From assembly GCA_964610885.1 (NCBI GenBank), contig CAZSWR010000022.1, positions 1 to 40,254 of the forward strand: 40,254 nt of DNA, read 5' to 3'. The first letter of the stretch is position 1. Every line of letters begins with the position of its first letter. Below, piece by piece: positions 25,089-33,860 of the stretch. The stretch is from CAZSWR01 sp964610885 (GTDB lineage: Bacteria; Bacteroidota; Ignavibacteria; Kapaibacteriales; UBA2268). A program made the translations under genes and the position numbers. The notes below the pieces were generated by a model that saw only the letters and a program-made list of their open reading frames with translations, ran no database searches and had not been told where the DNA came from.

Positions 25089-25655
25089 GTTAACCTCATG
25101 TTTAATGTTTCAAATCATACTATAGTTAAAACACATAGACCGCAGATTTGGTTACATTATTGCAATTTCAATGTATTAAAACTACAGGGGAAAGTTGCAA
25201 AGGAAAAGGAGCAAGGGACAAGGGGAAAGTATATTTGGAATGAAATGATAATGTAATAACGCGAAGTGTCTGAAGCGCTACGATAATGTATGGGCACGGT
25301 ACGCCGTGCACTTTTCCTTGAAGCATGAGTGAATAAACCATACCGCGTAGCGGTTGTTGTATTGTAGCATATTGTTTGAATTTTTAGTATTATTTCGCGT
25401 AGCGAATGTTATATGAGTTGGGTTGATTCACGCAGAGTATTATACAACAACCTCTCTCGCGGTATCAACCCGCAACTATTACTCTTCTTGAATAATGCAA
25501 ATAGTATTTGGAACGGTACATATTCAATTCGCTATAGAACCATTTTTTTTCTCTCTGAGATGTGCTGTTTTTAGAATGGACCGGATAAAACAAGAGGAGA
25601 ATTATTTCTCGATTATATATTGACCAAAACTCATATATAACCTTGAATATCCCTA
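25089..25655. other. Non-coding stretch with composite-repeat copy A
   Basis: About 570 bp lie between two minus-strand genes. It holds a perfect small hairpin GCACGG-TACG-CCGTGC (25294-25309), the composite palindromic repeat described separately (25341-25463), and AT-rich sequence on both sides. The left part presumably contains the promoter of the DUF4139 gene. No gene is supported. Confidence 0.55.
25341..25463 (-). repeat. Composite palindromic repeat, copy A (inverted, deleted form)
   Basis: Read on the plus strand the order is P1 (TACCGCGTAGCGGTTGTTGT, 25341-25360, continuing ATTGTAG), Q (ATTTCGCGTAGCGAATGTT, 25392-25410) and a hybrid palindrome (GTATTATACAACAACC ... CGCGGTAT, 25437-25463). 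Read on the minus strand it matches the order of copies B and D. The spacers also match, for example CTGCGTGAATCAACC against CTGCTTGAGTCAACC in copy D. The two left-end palindromes are merged into one. Confidence 0.8.
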
Positions 25656-26306
25656 TTAAGATGGTATAATTTTCATCTGTAGGATATCCGAAATTTCTTC
25701 AGCCGAAACCGCTCCCAAGCGGAAGATTTTGGGTTCGGGTCCTGCGAAGCTGATAACGGTCGATTCCACTCCGATCGCGCAATTGCCTGCATCGACTATT
25801 GCCGCAATTTTTCCGCTGAAATCGCGTATGATCGGCGATATTTCCTTTGCTGATGTGCTTCCCGACAGATTTGCCGACGTGGCAGCAAGAGGCCGCCCGT
25901 GCGCGCTAATGATGCTTAATGCTTCGTCGCATTTGGGGAAACGGATTCCCACCGTATCGAATCCGGCGGTAACGATATCCGGCACGCATGGCCGTTTCGG
26001 GAGGATAATCGAAATAGGCCCGGGCATGAAGTGTTCGATTGCTTTGCGGGCCATGGGCGAAATGTTGCGAGCGATTTCGTCGATTTGGTCGAACGAAGAA
26101 ATGTGCGCTGCCATCGGATTGGAGAAATTCCTACCTTTGATTTCGAATATTCGCCGGACAGCTGCCTCGTCGAATATGTCCGCCCCGATCCCATAAACGG
26201 TTTCCGTTGGGAATGCAATTATTTCGCCATGTGCAAGGATCGAACAAATCGACGGCAAATGCTCTGAAAGACGAGAAGAAGGAATTATTTCTGTATCGTA
26301 ACTCAT
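25656..26306 (-). CDS. Sua5/YciO/YrdC (TsaC-type) threonylcarbamoyl-AMP synthase
   Basis: This 216-residue protein has the YrdC fold that makes threonylcarbamoyl-adenylate for the t6A modification of tRNAs reading ANN codons. Motifs include IIAFPTETVYGIGADIFDE, IFEIKGRNFSNPMAAHI, HFMPGPISIILPK, TVGIRFPKCDEAL and PLAATSANLSGSTSA, ending VESTVISFAG and IFRLGAVSAEEI. It lacks the extra C-terminal domain of long Sua5. The start is fixed at 26306 by an ATGA overlap with the stop of the upstream cobalamin-binding gene, so the two are translationally coupled. Assignment to tsaC rather than the paralogue yciO is not certain. Confidence 0.9.
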   Translation of the reverse strand: MSYDTEIIPSSRLSEHLPSICSILAHGEIIAFPTETVYGIGADIFDEAAVRRIFEIKGRNFSNPMAAHISSFDQIDEIARNISPMARKAIEHFMPGPISIILPKRPCVPDIVTAGFDTVGIRFPKCDEALSIISAHGRPLAATSANLSGSTSAKEISPIIRDFSGKIAAIVDAGNCAIGVESTVISFAGPEPKIFRLGAVSAEEISDILQMKIIPS

Positions 26307-27361
26307 GAAAACCTTCCGGCAGCCTCGATTGCCGAGGCGGAATCGAAGGCAAAGGCGTCGGCTCCGATATTCCTCCATTCGTCCGGCATCAGGTTGAAGG
26401 CAATTCCCCCGACAATGGTTTTTGTCTTCAGCGATTTATTGTCGCGTATCAAACGAATCAGTTTTTCCACGCGCTTCAGCCGCAACGGGATGGTTGTGGA
26501 GATTAGCAATACATCAGGATTGAATTGAAGTATGTATTCATAAATCGACCGAGCGGGAATGTTCGACCCGAGGAAAACTGCGTTCCAGCCTTGGCTGTCG
26601 AAATTGTTGGTAATCATCCGCAGGCCTATGTCGTGCAATTCGTCGGTAACACACGCGCTGGCGAGCGTCTTGCCTGTTCGTTGCTGGATAGTAGCCTTTG
26701 CGGGCACCAAGCTCAGAACGTCGCACACCACATCGGCTGCGAAATGCCCCAATACAGAATTGACTTGCCCGGCCTGCCATTGCCTGCCGATTTCGTATAG
26801 TACTGGCTGGAAAATGTTGTAGTAAAGGTCGATGACGGGGATTCCTTTGTCCAATTCGGTGCGGATACTCTCGATGGCTTCTTTCCTGTTGAACCGCCGA
26901 AGCGCATCGAGGAAACAACACGCAATCGACGAGAATTGGTCGCTATGGTCCCGGCACGAAAGGTGCGTCCGCGAGAGCAGGTTCACGACGTTGATGCCGG
27001 CTTGGATGTATTCTTCGATGCTTTGCTGGAACACCTTCGGCAGGTACAGCGCAAAGATATCCTTCATGTAGTGCAGGTTCTCGGATATTTCGTCGCTGCT
27101 GCGGCCTTTGCGGTCCAGCACGCTGACGAGCCACGATATGTAATTTGCGAAAAGCCTTGTATTGTCGTGCGCAATCGATTCGGTGAGGGCGGTCAGATCG
27201 CAGAAAACGAATTTCCTGACCTTGTCCAGCCCAATCCCGTGCCGCTCTAATTGCTCTTTTCGGGATTGGAAAAACATTCCGGCAATTGAATCGATGAGAA
27301 CCGGTTTTTGCTCGTTGATAAGCGCCACCAAATTCGCGCGAGTTTTATCCATATTTTGCAT
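26303..27361 (-). CDS. Stand-alone cobalamin-binding (B12) sensor-like protein
   Basis: This 352-residue soluble protein has three parts. A helical N-terminal domain (about 1-150) recalls RsbR-type sensor domains. A B12-binding cap (about 165-220) carries W195 and H206 in a W-x9-G-H pattern. A Rossmann-like cobalamin domain (about 235-350) has E-L-H-D-I-G (241-246), the E-x-H-x-x-G variant that supplies the lower His ligand in CarH/LitR-type photoreceptors, plus ISTTIP and VGGIAF loops. In CarH the cap motif is W-x9-E-H; here the Glu is Gly205. No HTH or catalytic domain is present, so signalling to a partner is likely. The upstream gene is a hybrid sensor kinase; the downstream one overlaps by ATGA. 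The ligand form is not proven. Confidence 0.85.
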   Translation of the reverse strand: MQNMDKTRANLVALINEQKPVLIDSIAGMFFQSRKEQLERHGIGLDKVRKFVFCDLTALTESIAHDNTRLFANYISWLVSVLDRKGRSSDEISENLHYMKDIFALYLPKVFQQSIEEYIQAGINVVNLLSRTHLSCRDHSDQFSSIACCFLDALRRFNRKEAIESIRTELDKGIPVIDLYYNIFQPVLYEIGRQWQAGQVNSVLGHFAADVVCDVLSLVPAKATIQQRTGKTLASACVTDELHDIGLRMITNNFDSQGWNAVFLGSNIPARSIYEYILQFNPDVLLISTTIPLRLKRVEKLIRLIRDNKSLKTKTIVGGIAFNLMPDEWRNIGADAFAFDSASAIEAAGRFS

Positions 27362-27448
27362 TTTTCAATTCGAGGAACAATAAACGAATAATTGTTTCAT
27401 TTCGTAATTTTCCTACCACTCGGGGCGACTTATGTTCTTTCCGGCAAT

Positions 27449-30400
27449 CTATCGCTTTGGAATCGTAACCACGAAGGTAGTGCCCGAATCCTCTTGGCTG
27501 GTAAATGTTATTTCTCCGCCTATTGTATCGACGCATTGCTTGACAATCGACAAGCCCAATCCAGTGCCGTGGATTGTGCCAACATTTTTTGACCGAGTGA
27601 AAGGTTCAAACAACATGCTTTGAGAATCAATCGGAATACCGATACCTTTATCGATGACGGTGAATAATATGGAAGTATTGTTTTCATCAAGTACTACTTT
27701 GACCGGAGACTCCGCAGGCGAATACTTCATCGCGTTCGAGATCAAATTGGAAAGGATATGGTGTATGAGTTTTCTGTCCGAATACACAACGAAATCCTCG
27801 CGCAAATAGACAAATTCCACAGGATGCTTATCGCCATCCACTGTTTTGGCTTCGGAAATAATTTTATTGCAAAGCTCCACCACGTTGAAGTGCATTGGTT
27901 TGTACGTCATTTTGCCCTCTTCGGATTTGCCGATCAGCATGACGTCTTCGAGCAATTGGGTCATGGACTGCACCGAATCCTGAATCCGCTTCAGTTGCTT
28001 ATGGAACTTTTCGGTGGCGCCGTCCTTGTGGTAAGCTTCGATCAAATACGTCGAAGTTAGAATAATGGTCAGCGGTGTCCGGTATTCGTGCGAAACCATC
28101 GAGACGAAGCGGGATTTCAGTTCGTTAAGCTCTTTTTGTTTGATCAGCGACATAGCAGCCTCTTCGTTGGCCACTCGAAGCTCTTCGAGCGCTTCTTCGA
28201 GCTTGGAGGTGCGTTCGATGACTCGGCCCTCCAGCTCGACGTTGAGCAATTGAACTTTTTCTTCGGCTGTTCGCCGCTCGGTTACGTCGCGAATAATCGT
28301 GGCAAATTGGCCACGCTTGATGCCGTATAGGACTATATCCAAATACCGGCCTTCGGTGGTGCGGTAGTTATCGAGTTTCCGGGTTATACCGAATTCGGAA
28401 ACCTCTTTGAAAAGGTCGAACCAGATGGGATCCTTTTTGAAACCCAAGGCTACGTCTATCGATTGGCTCTTGATTTCATTAATCGGAATACCGAAGATGT
28501 CCACGAATGCGCTGTTTGCTTCGACGATCTCGAAATCGACCGGTTGATTCAAATTGTCGTATATAGTTTGGTTCAGAGCGAAACCGTTGAGCATTTTGTC
28601 GAAAAGCTGGCGGAATTTCTGTTCGCTTTCGGCAAGTGCCGCTTCTGCCTTTTTGCGCTGAGTGATGTCGCGCATGATGCCGAGAATACTAAACTCGCCA
28701 TCGATCGAAATATCGACCGTACTCAGTTCGACGTTGAGCATCTCGCCTTTTTTGTTCTTGATAACGGTCTCGAAGGTGGAATTGGCCCCACGGTTATCGG
28801 ACGGCATAAGTGGCCCGATCAGTTCTCTGGAACCGGCAATACTTGCGAAATCGAAGCCGGTAATGTCTGTAAATCTTGGATTAATGTATTCAAAGCTTTC
28901 ATTTCTGATCATATAGATTGCATCGAAAGCATTTTCCACAAGGTTCCTGTAGCGCTTTTCGCTTTCCTTGAGCCACATTTCGGCTTTCTTGCGGTCGCTG
29001 ATATTATTTAGTACGCAAATCCATCCGGCAAACTCATCGTTGAAATCGTAGAACGGAGCCTTGAGGAAAATGAAATCGCATTTGTCATCGCGGCCGAAAT
29101 CGATGGTTACCTCGCGGCTGGTGATAAGCCCCAGATACGGGACGTCGCAGGATTCGTCGGAAAACAGCTGGCCCAAGTAGCTGCACTCAAAAACTGATTG
29201 CCCTATTTCGGCCGAGCCTTTGTACTTATCTTTGAATAATTTGTCGAACTCGAGGTTCGTCCCGGTGATCTTCAAATCCGAATTAATATAGAAAATCTGG
29301 TTCGGAATGTTGTTAACCAGAGTGGAGAGGAATTTGTTCTTCTCGTCGAGCTGTTCGATTGTTTTCAGCCTTTGTTTGAATCGCTTCAACATCAGTAGCA
29401 AAATGACGAACAGAAGAGCACTAATGACGATCAGCCCAACGGTATAGATTAGCACTTTGTCCTTTTGGTTGTCGAACTCGATTCTCTGCTTCTCGAAATT
29501 CCGCTCTTGCTGAAGTTTTATTTCCAAGATTCTTTGGGCGGTTTGTTCGTCAAAAATATTATCATGCAAGTCTCTATATTGTTTCATATAGAAAAGTGCT
29601 TTAGTGTCGTCTTTCAGCAATTCGTAAACCTCGGAGAGGACCAAATATATATCTGCCTCGAATCGGGCCATACCGATCAATTTGGCAAGTTGCATACCAA
29701 TTTGGAGGTGGACGATTGAACTATCGAATTTCCCCATCATTTTGTAGGTGATGCCAATATTCTTCTCGATGACCACTTCAATATTTTTATCTTCGGATTC
29801 GCGAGAGATCTTCAGTGCATTGTTGTAGTATTCAAAAGCTTTATCGAATTCCAGTTTGCTACGGTGGACGTTTCCCAGGTTATTAAGCAGTCCTGAGCGT
29901 TCGATTTTGATCCCGTTTTTCAGGCAGATTTCGAGTGCGTTTTTGTAATAGAAATGTGCTGAATCCAATTCTTTCGAGAACCAGAAGGAATTTCCGATTT
30001 TCGTAAGTGCATTGACCATTTCGGGGATATAGCCGTAGTCCTTGCAGATGTTATAGGCCGTACGAAAGTATTCTAAGGACTTTTCGTTGTCGTTGAAATT
30101 CCGATAAATAACACCTATATTGATATAGCTGGAGGCCAGCTCACGGTTGTTATTTGTTCTATAGAAAATATCAAACGCTTCTTTGTGGTTCTCCAGTGCG
30201 TTGTCGTATCGGCTAAGGTACCGGTAAATAATCCCAATTTGGTTCAAGCACTTGCCTATATAAAGCTCTGAATTGATTTCGCGGGCCAGCGCCAGTGCGC
30301 GTTCCAAGTTTTCCAAAGCTTCTGTATTCTGGCCGGAATTGGTTTGCACCAAAGCGATATTATAGTAGGAACTCATCAGGCCTTGTTTGTCCTGCAATTC

Positions 30401-30610
30401 GATTGAAAGATCCTTTGCCAGGAGAGCATATTCGCGTGCCTTAACGGGGAATCGGCTAAACAAGTCCTCGAAATTCCGGTTGATCTCATCAATTTTCCCA
30501 CGACTGTCCAAGGAATTCATTTTCACCTCGAACGAATCCACAGCACTGATGGCACTGAGAGCCTCAGCCGAGAGAATCAAGAGCAACATCACCGTAATAA
30601 ATCTATACAT
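27449..30610 (-). CDS. TPR- and PAS-containing sensor histidine kinase
   Basis: This 1053-residue membrane kinase starts with a signal sequence (about 1-22). About seven TPR units lie in the periplasmic part (about 45-350: LMSSYYNIALVQTNSG, CLNQIGIIYRYLSRYDNALE, SYINIGVIYRNFNDNEKSLE and so on), followed by a coiled-coil helix and one transmembrane segment (386-408). Three PAS-like domains follow (about 428-545, 551-670 and 672-795; the second ends IMRDITQRKKAE). Then come a coiled coil, HisKA with phospho-acceptor His841 (FVSMVSHEYRTP), and a HATPase with N-box NLISNAMKYSP, DKGIGIP and GTGLGLSIVKQ. No receiver domain is attached and no response-regulator gene is near. The next gene, 87 bp downstream, is the cobalamin-binding protein. 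Confidence 0.95.
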   Translation of the reverse strand: MYRFITVMLLLILSAEALSAISAVDSFEVKMNSLDSRGKIDEINRNFEDLFSRFPVKAREYALLAKDLSIELQDKQGLMSSYYNIALVQTNSGQNTEALENLERALALAREINSELYIGKCLNQIGIIYRYLSRYDNALENHKEAFDIFYRTNNNRELASSYINIGVIYRNFNDNEKSLEYFRTAYNICKDYGYIPEMVNALTKIGNSFWFSKELDSAHFYYKNALEICLKNGIKIERSGLLNNLGNVHRSKLEFDKAFEYYNNALKISRESEDKNIEVVIEKNIGITYKMMGKFDSSIVHLQIGMQLAKLIGMARFEADIYLVLSEVYELLKDDTKALFYMKQYRDLHDNIFDEQTAQRILEIKLQQERNFEKQRIEFDNQKDKVLIYTVGLIVISALLFVILLLMLKRFKQRLKTIEQLDEKNKFLSTLVNNIPNQIFYINSDLKITGTNLEFDKLFKDKYKGSAEIGQSVFECSYLGQLFSDESCDVPYLGLITSREVTIDFGRDDKCDFIFLKAPFYDFNDEFAGWICVLNNISDRKKAEMWLKESEKRYRNLVENAFDAIYMIRNESFEYINPRFTDITGFDFASIAGSRELIGPLMPSDNRGANSTFETVIKNKKGEMLNVELSTVDISIDGEFSILGIMRDITQRKKAEAALAESEQKFRQLFDKMLNGFALNQTIYDNLNQPVDFEIVEANSAFVDIFGIPINEIKSQSIDVALGFKKDPIWFDLFKEVSEFGITRKLDNYRTTEGRYLDIVLYGIKRGQFATIIRDVTERRTAEEKVQLLNVELEGRVIERTSKLEEALEELRVANEEAAMSLIKQKELNELKSRFVSMVSHEYRTPLTIILTSTYLIEAYHKDGATEKFHKQLKRIQDSVQSMTQLLEDVMLIGKSEEGKMTYKPMHFNVVELCNKIISEAKTVDGDKHPVEFVYLREDFVVYSDRKLIHHILSNLISNAMKYSPAESPVKVVLDENNTSILFTVIDKGIGIPIDSQSMLFEPFTRSKNVGTIHGTGLGLSIVKQCVDTIGGEITFTSQEDSGTTFVVTIPKR

Positions 30611-30733
30611 AAAACAATTTCAATCAAATAATGAACAATCTATATTTATATTTCAATTAAGGTATGTAACACTTATTTCCAATATAATAAAAAACAAAAC
30701 ACACAAAGATGATATTTGTTACAAATTATTAAT

Positions 30734-31636
30734 TTATTTTTTTATTGGGACTTTTATCAAATATGTCTTGCCTTTTGCGGGGGCCATCAACTTTCTCTTT
30801 AGTATCCACGGATTATTTAGTTTTATGTCTTTGTAAGTGGATCCATGCTCGGCAGCCCATTGGGCCAGGTCTGGCACTGCGCCCGAGACTTCGATTTCCT
30901 CGCACTGTTCGGCTCTGTATTTTTCGCTTTCGGGGACCTCGAAGCCGTATTTATCAGCATTTTTCATAATTTCTTTGATGATGGCAATTCGCAGTATGTA
31001 TCGAGATGTCTCTTCGTTCAGGAAAAGGTCATAGAAATCGGTTTTGCCCTGGAAGGAAATATTGTCCGCCACGCCGGAATGCCCCATATTGTATCCGGCA
31101 GCGGCCAGCGTCCACGTCCGGTTCGAATCGAATCCTGTGCGCAGGTAGTCGATAGCGGCGCGAGTGCTTTTCTCGGGATTCATCCGTTCGTCCACGTATT
31201 CATCGACGACGAGGCCCATTCGTTTCCCCGTCTCGGGAATGAATTGCCACAGGCCCAGCGCGCCTTTGGGCGACCGGGACATATAGAGCGCACTTTCGGC
31301 AACGGAAAGGTATTTCAAGTCGTCCGGCACGGCGGCTGCCGTGAGCTGCTTTTCGAACATCGGGAAATATCTGCCGGAGCGTTTCAGGTACAGGATTACC
31401 TGGCCCGGCTGTTGCAGCAGCGAGTAGAATTCGCGCTCGGCCCGCTCGCGCACTTCCGGGATCTCGAGCGGCACTCGCTCCCCACAGAAATCAAGCTGTT
31501 CGGGCAGTTTGAAGGCTGAAAATTGTTCGTAGAATTCGCGAGTATTGGGCGTGGGCAGTCCGGTGCCGGGCTTGCTTTCCTTTTGCCCGGAGCAGGCGAT
31601 CGTGAAGCAAACAAAAAGAATAGCTATTCTATGCAT
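30734..31636 (-). CDS. Lytic murein transglycosylase, MltD-like lipoprotein
   Basis: This 300-residue probable lipoprotein has signal MHRIAILFVCFTIAC with the Cys at about residue 15. It cuts peptidoglycan glycan strands with formation of anhydro-muramic ends. The SLT domain (about 95-225) has the catalytic Glu in YLSVAESALYMSRSP, then GLWQFIPETGKRMGL, and AAGYNMGHSG. A C-terminal part (about 240-300) with DLAQWAAEHGSTYKDIKLNNPWI resembles a LysM-like wall-binding unit. The frame is open upstream, but the ATG at 31636 starts the signal peptide, follows the queC stop by one base and has AAGGA in the queC end. It is translationally linked to queC. Confidence 0.93.
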   Translation of the reverse strand: MHRIAILFVCFTIACSGQKESKPGTGLPTPNTREFYEQFSAFKLPEQLDFCGERVPLEIPEVRERAEREFYSLLQQPGQVILYLKRSGRYFPMFEKQLTAAAVPDDLKYLSVAESALYMSRSPKGALGLWQFIPETGKRMGLVVDEYVDERMNPEKSTRAAIDYLRTGFDSNRTWTLAAAGYNMGHSGVADNISFQGKTDFYDLFLNEETSRYILRIAIIKEIMKNADKYGFEVPESEKYRAEQCEEIEVSGAVPDLAQWAAEHGSTYKDIKLNNPWILKRKLMAPAKGKTYLIKVPIKK

Positions 31637-31637
31637 A

Positions 31638-32327
31638 TCAAATAGTCCTTGTAATATTTCTATATGGGATTGGGTCTGTCGCTCCGGCCTGTTCGAAGCC
31701 TCGGAGGCGGATCCGGCAGGAATCGCATTCGCCACAGGCTTCGCTCTCGGACGAATAGCAACTCCACGTCAGTCCGAAAGGCACGCCAAGGCGCAAGCCC
31801 TCACGCACGACGTCGGATTTGGTGTAGTTTATTATTGGTGTCAGGATTTTTATATTGGTTTCGGGTTTGGTTCCGGTTTCGATAGCTTTCTCGAACGCCG
31901 CGAAGAATTGCTCTCGGCAGTCCGGGTAGCCGCTGTAATCGAGTTGCATCGCTCCAATGAATATCGCGTGGGCACGCAACACTTCGGCCCAACTGGTAGC
32001 CATTGCCAAGAGGTTGGCGTTCCGAAATGGGACGTAGCTCGTGGGCACCGAGTCGGACTCAGACTGGCCAAGTGCGATCGACGGATCCGTCAGCGCGGAA
32101 CCACCAATCAACTTGAGGTGATTAATGTCGAGAATTAATCTGTGGCGGGCCGAATAGAAATCAGCAAGCCTATCGAAGCATTCGGCTTCTTTGGCCTGGG
32201 TCGTCTGCCCGTAGTTAATATGAAGTGCGGCAATTTCGTAACCGCTTTCTTTTGCCTTTGCAGCGCACAGAGCTGAATCCATACCCCCGCTCATTAATAC
32301 AACTGCTGTCTGCTCTTTGTTCGGCAT
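31638..32327 (-). CDS. queC: 7-cyano-7-deazaguanine synthase
   Basis: This 229-residue enzyme converts 7-carboxy-7-deazaguanine to preQ0 with ATP and ammonia in queuosine synthesis. The N-terminal VVLMSGGMDSALCAAKA is the PP-loop ATP site. LHINYGQ, SYVPFRNANLLAMA and the zinc-binding CYSSESEACGECDSC near the C-terminus complete the family signature. The ATG at 32327 gives the standard length; the frame is open 15 codons further upstream. The other queuosine genes (queD, queE) are not in this window. The next gene downstream starts one base after its stop. Confidence 0.95.
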   Translation of the reverse strand: MPNKEQTAVVLMSGGMDSALCAAKAKESGYEIAALHINYGQTTQAKEAECFDRLADFYSARHRLILDINHLKLIGGSALTDPSIALGQSESDSVPTSYVPFRNANLLAMATSWAEVLRAHAIFIGAMQLDYSGYPDCREQFFAAFEKAIETGTKPETNIKILTPIINYTKSDVVREGLRLGVPFGLTWSCYSSESEACGECDSCRIRLRGFEQAGATDPIPYRNITRTI

Positions 32328-32504
32328 CGTTTCTCGATTGTAATGAAAAGAACCATTTATCAAAAAAAGCAATTACAAAGATAAGAAAAAATAAGAAATC
32401 ATTTCCCTTGTTTTTTATTGATGTTCCATTAATAAATGTAAATTTTTGAAATATTATTCCTATTTTTGAAGGCAAGAATTGATAAATAAAAATTACGGTG
32501 AAAA

Positions 32505-33806
32505 ATGAGAATTAAGATCTGCTTGCTGCTGAGCCTCGCAATGGCTTTCCTTCTTTTTTCATGTTCGAAGGACGATTCGCCACAGTCGCCGACAAACAAA
32601 AAAGTTAAAATCATCGTCCTTGCCGACCCGCATTTTTTCCTCTCGTCTTTGCATGACGACGGCCCGGCATTCCGAACGGCCGCCCTTGCCGACAGGAAAA
32701 TGATGGCCGAAAGCCCTGCGATTTTGGATGCTGCGCTGAGCGCAATCCTGGCCGAAAAGCCGGATATCGTCCTCATCCCCGGGGACCTGACAAAAGACGG
32801 CGAAGAGCTTTGCCACCAAGCAGTCGCCGAAAAATTGGCTGCTCTCGTTAGGGCCGGAATCAAAGTGATCGTGGCGCCCGGCAATCACGACATTAATAAC
32901 GAAAATGCCTGTACGTATAGTGGCGAAAACACGACAAAGATAAATTCAGTGAACGATAATCGATTCGCCGAGATCTATTCCGACTTTGGATTCTCGTCGG
33001 CTCTGTATCGCGATGCTTCTTCCCTATCGTATATCTGCGAGCCGGTCGATGGCATTTGGGTGGCCTCGATCGACGCCACTCGGCACAATGGCGAGGAGAA
33101 CTGGGTGGGCGGCACTCTCAAGAATTCAACGCAGAATTGGCTGTTCCAGAAGCTGGCCGAGGGCCGGGCAAAAGGCAAAATTATCCTCGGAGTGATGCAC
33201 CACGGAATCGTCGAACACTTCATCGGCCAATCCACTCTCTTCGCTGAGTATTTGGTCGATAATTTCGCCGAAGTTGCCGACACTCTGGCGCGAGCGGGCG
33301 TGGGTGCCGTATTCACGGGCCATTTCCACGCAAACGATGCCGTTCTATATACGTCCGGTTCGCAGAAAACAATCTACGACATCGAAACCGGCGCCCTCTG
33401 CACATGGCCGTGCTACTATAGAGTTATCAATCTTTCTTTGTCCGGCGAAATGAGTTGCGAATCCAAGCAAATCACTTCAATCAATTACGATACAAAAGGC
33501 AAATCATTCCAGCAGTACGCCAAGGACTTCATGCTGGACGGAGTGGTGGGCCAATACGGAGTTGAGCTGTTGAAATCGCGCCTCGGGCTGAGCGACCAGG
33601 ACGCCAACACTCTGGCTCCGGTGGTAACTGCGGGAGTCGTTGCCCATTTTTCCGGCGATGAACACTTGACGGATTCGGCCACCATTGCCCAACTGCAAGC
33701 GATTAAGGACAATCCAAGGCTCCACCTCTATGGAGTGATGATCGAGCAACTCTGGATCGATCCGGCACCGACGGACAATAATTTCTCGATTAAAATCCAG
33801 AAATAG
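32505..33806 (+). CDS. Metallophosphoesterase lipoprotein
   Basis: This 433-residue protein has a lipoprotein signal (MRIKICLLLSLAMAFLLFSC, Cys20) and a calcineurin-like phosphoesterase domain. It has the metal ligands D41-x-H43 (LADPHF), GDLTKDG, GNHD, HHGIVEHF and GHFHAND in the right order for a two-metal active site. It is predicted to sit in the outer membrane or periplasm. The substrate is unknown; 3',5'-cyclic nucleotide, phospholipid or cell-wall phosphate substrates are possible. It is divergent from queC across 177 bp that presumably hold both promoters, and it is followed by an O-antigen-ligase-like gene 54 bp later. Confidence 0.92.
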   Translation: MRIKICLLLSLAMAFLLFSCSKDDSPQSPTNKKVKIIVLADPHFFLSSLHDDGPAFRTAALADRKMMAESPAILDAALSAILAEKPDIVLIPGDLTKDGEELCHQAVAEKLAALVRAGIKVIVAPGNHDINNENACTYSGENTTKINSVNDNRFAEIYSDFGFSSALYRDASSLSYICEPVDGIWVASIDATRHNGEENWVGGTLKNSTQNWLFQKLAEGRAKGKIILGVMHHGIVEHFIGQSTLFAEYLVDNFAEVADTLARAGVGAVFTGHFHANDAVLYTSGSQKTIYDIETGALCTWPCYYRVINLSLSGEMSCESKQITSINYDTKGKSFQQYAKDFMLDGVVGQYGVELLKSRLGLSDQDANTLAPVVTAGVVAHFSGDEHLTDSATIAQLQAIKDNPRLHLYGVMIEQLWIDPAPTDNNFSIKIQK

Positions 33807-33860
33807 GTTTAGGTGTTTTTTTTATTTTGTATTAAATTTTGGGAAAACTCAGTTCGGCCG

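Noticed and set aside
27362..27448. Cobalamin riboswitch ahead of the B12-binding gene
   Set aside because: The 87-bp spacer is too short and shows none of the conserved boxes.
32328..32504. preQ1 riboswitch ahead of queC
   Set aside because: No recognisable aptamer core was found in the divergent spacer by eye.
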